Part shown: positions 62,359 through 64,000 of the stretch, piece after piece
Position numbering within the stretch: position 1 is the first letter of the stretch
Layout: every line of letters begins with the position of its first letter
DNA from: Flectonema sp. DT1601
Taxonomy: Eukaryota; Euglenozoa; Diplonemea; Diplonemida; Diplonemidae
Reading direction: 5' to 3'
Assembly (NCBI GenBank): GCA_964019425.1
Contig: OZ025802.1
Location: 1,116,001 to 1,180,000 of the forward strand
DNA length: 64,000 nucleotides
Notes under the pieces: generated by a model
Told to the model about the DNA's origin: nothing
The model's database searches: none
The model's input: only the letters and a program-made list of their open reading frames with translations
Program-made: the position numbers and the translations under genes

Positions 62359-63018
62359 ACATCTTTATTAATAATAATAAATAATTAAAAAAAAGAATGG
62401 GCTTTTATTCCTTAAGCTATACAGAAAATAAGTAATATGACGCTGTGATTTTTTTGTTTTGTTTTTGTGTCACGAAAACCGTGTAACCGACTTAAACTGA
62501 AAAACTAAAGGAGGTTTACAATACTTGTTAAATGCAAAAAAAAAAAAAAAAAAAAAAAAAACACCCAATCCGTACCATATACATGTTCGGAATATAATTT
62601 CTCTTATTTTGTTTTACTCTCTGACTTGTTAATAATGCCTCATCAATCTCTGAATGTTGAATCACTCAGATGGTGAATTTCACGATAAAAAATACATTTT
62701 TGATGAGATTTTTCTTAAGTAAAGACAGTAGTTTTTAGAGACTTTTTTTTGTGTTTTTTTTTTTCGTTTGTTTCTTACATACCTCTCCTACCTCTCCTAT
62801 TATATAACTGTTATTCTCAATTCTATTCTTGTAGAAAGGCAGTATTCTAAATATTAATTAATATTCACCCCACCCCTAGGTTTGGCCGAACCCTATTCTC
62901 GTTTTAGCCAGTTTCAAGTTGCTCTCCATTTAGTATAAATATCAAGTTACACCCCTTGATTTATAATACGAAATAACGGGTTCAACGACGTCTTTTCAGT
63001 AAAAACAAAAATATATTT

Positions 63019-63057
<39 letters not shown>

Positions 63058-63180
63058 ATTAACAACTACAAATATTTTTTCTAGTCAAAGTACTTGATAT
63101 TACTTTTTGTTTTCAATACCCTAACAGTTGTTACTATTTTTTTACATCCTTATTTATTTATTTATCCAAGTCCCCCTTCC

Positions 63181-63260
63181 TAGATGACAGTATCTAAAAA
63201 CTAATGTAAAATTATCCTTATGTTATTTTATGATACAATATATTTGTATTTTATTCTTTT
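63181..63260. repeat. partial copy of the 47/63-kb repeat (3' block)
   Basis: AACTAATGTAAAATTAT, CTTATGTTATTTTATGAT and ACAATATATTTGTATTTTA match 47351-47402 closely. Confidence 0.7.
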
Positions 63261-63637
63261 TAACCTTGAATTCGGAGACATGCTCTCCCTAATAAAACTG
63301 TCACTGAATGAAAAAACTTACATAAGCTGGGATATAGAACATGTAGTTCTTTGAAGTTTACTTTTCTCATTTACATAAAGACATTTAAGAATCTATTATG
63401 CCTTACGTTTATTCTATTCCTAGTTACATATGGTAAACATTGAGGTAGCCCAAATCCCTTAATGTGAGAACCCTAACAGTCTCGTATAAGAACATGGAAG
63501 AACACGGTGGTGTTCCCCACTCTGGACTTCTATAAGAAAACTTCCTTAACTTCAGACCCGTTTAATGCCCCCAACATGTTGAACTTTTCAACTCTCCAAA
63601 GTCTATCTCTAACTTAATTCGGACATTGTTATCTCAA

Positions 63638-63960
63638 TTTATTTCAAGTGAATGCTCCGCTAGTAGCGTGCTACGAACTGTCAATTATTACTAACAATTT
63701 TTTTTTATTTTTTTATTGTGAAGAATCTTGTTAAGAGATATGTTACATTTTATGTTTTTATATGAAGATTGTTTATTTCTATAAGTGAAACCTACACTCT
63801 GCCTTATTACATTAAATCCTGGTTTTGGTTCCCAGGGCTCACGATTAATAACTAGATTCTGTGCTGCACTGAATGACATATACGTCAGAAGGCTAAGCTA
63901 TGTTTTAATGTTATTAGTCACTGTGTCATTAGTTGACTTTATTATTTAACTTTGATACAA
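63638..63960. repeat. copy 2 of the 47/63-kb structured repeat
   Basis: Same blocks and orientation as 47020-47405: CTCCGCTAGTAGCGTGCTAC, CCTACACTCTGCC, TCCTGGTTTTGGTTCCCAGG, GCTCACGATTAAT, CTGCACTGAATGACA. The stem TTCTG/CAGAA (63857-63861; 63886-63890) replaces TTCCGT/ACGGAA of copy 1. Confidence 0.75.
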
Positions 63961-64000
63961 TAGAGAGGTTTATATTCGCTAACATCTTCGTATAAACCTA

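Larger units (their letters stand above)
62359..64000. other. noncoding tail of the window
   Basis: No gene seen. It holds A27 near 62536, T34 near 63023, the TTTATCCAAGTCCCCC word (63168), a block matching 47345-47405 (63181-63260) and a full copy of the 47/63-kb repeat (63638-63960). Confidence 0.65.

Overview
The window is nuclear DNA of a flagellated protist. The best fit is a euglenozoan, and a diplonemid-like lineage is more likely than a kinetoplastid. Three things point that way. Every convincing gene over 64 kb is on the + strand, as in polycistronic transcription. Most genes are preceded within about 10-100 nt by a T-rich tract and an AG, as expected for spliced-leader trans-splicing. 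A fragment of small-subunit rRNA inside one intron (about 13681-13865) continues after the conserved core in a way that resembles euglenozoan SSU. True cis introns are present (at least 12, nearly all beginning GTATG), which argues against kinetoplastids. No tRNA, CRISPR array, retroelement or bacterial-type operon was recognised. The genus is not determined.

Layout: ARL2 GTPase (133-764); a very large Ser/Pro-rich repeat protein with SFI1-like centrin-binding repeats (953-6538); a poly-Q protein (7333-10932); an aquaporin-like channel with a BILBO1-like N-terminal domain (11128-12604); a receptor-like fusion of a purple-acid-phosphatase ectodomain, one membrane span and a cyclase-like domain (12643-16614); beta-tubulin (16848-18280); condensin II subunit H2 (18902-20926); the ciliary transition-zone protein TMEM107 (21457-21888); a membrane protein broken by an assembly gap (22426-23003); an FAD monooxygenase (23614-25365); a secreted Cys-rich protein (25613-26848); a ferric reductase/NADPH-oxidase-like protein (28765-30573); a VIT1/CCC1 iron transporter (31310-32194); an aldehyde dehydrogenase (33133-34871); an unknown protein (35990-37162); a dCTP-pyrophosphatase-like protein (37347-38378); a four-exon LamG receptor-like membrane protein (39930-43791); a PPR protein (48223-49419); a Cys-rich type I membrane protein with a recent internal tandem duplication (49979-53390); a B-box-type zinc protein (55066-57261); a histone stem-loop-binding-protein-domain protein (59035-61452); a small protein of possible PH-like fold (61777-62358); and two small possible proteins.

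Several products belong to the flagellum/centriole system: ARL2, tubulin, TMEM107, the SFI1-like protein and the BILBO1-like domain. A metal-reductase gene lies directly upstream of an iron transporter. The noncoding stretches are rich in poly(T)/poly(A), dispersed repeats and hairpins. The most striking signal is a run of three hairpins in the noncoding region after the iron transporter (32401-32834). They share a nearly invariant apical loop (GTGTGAAYAACCGGGA, closing at ATCAY) on stems of unrelated sequence that still pair, which suggests a structured, possibly metal-responsive, RNA element. Two other dispersed repeat families (CCGAC hairpin family; 47 kb/63 kb family) also show compensatory changes in stems.
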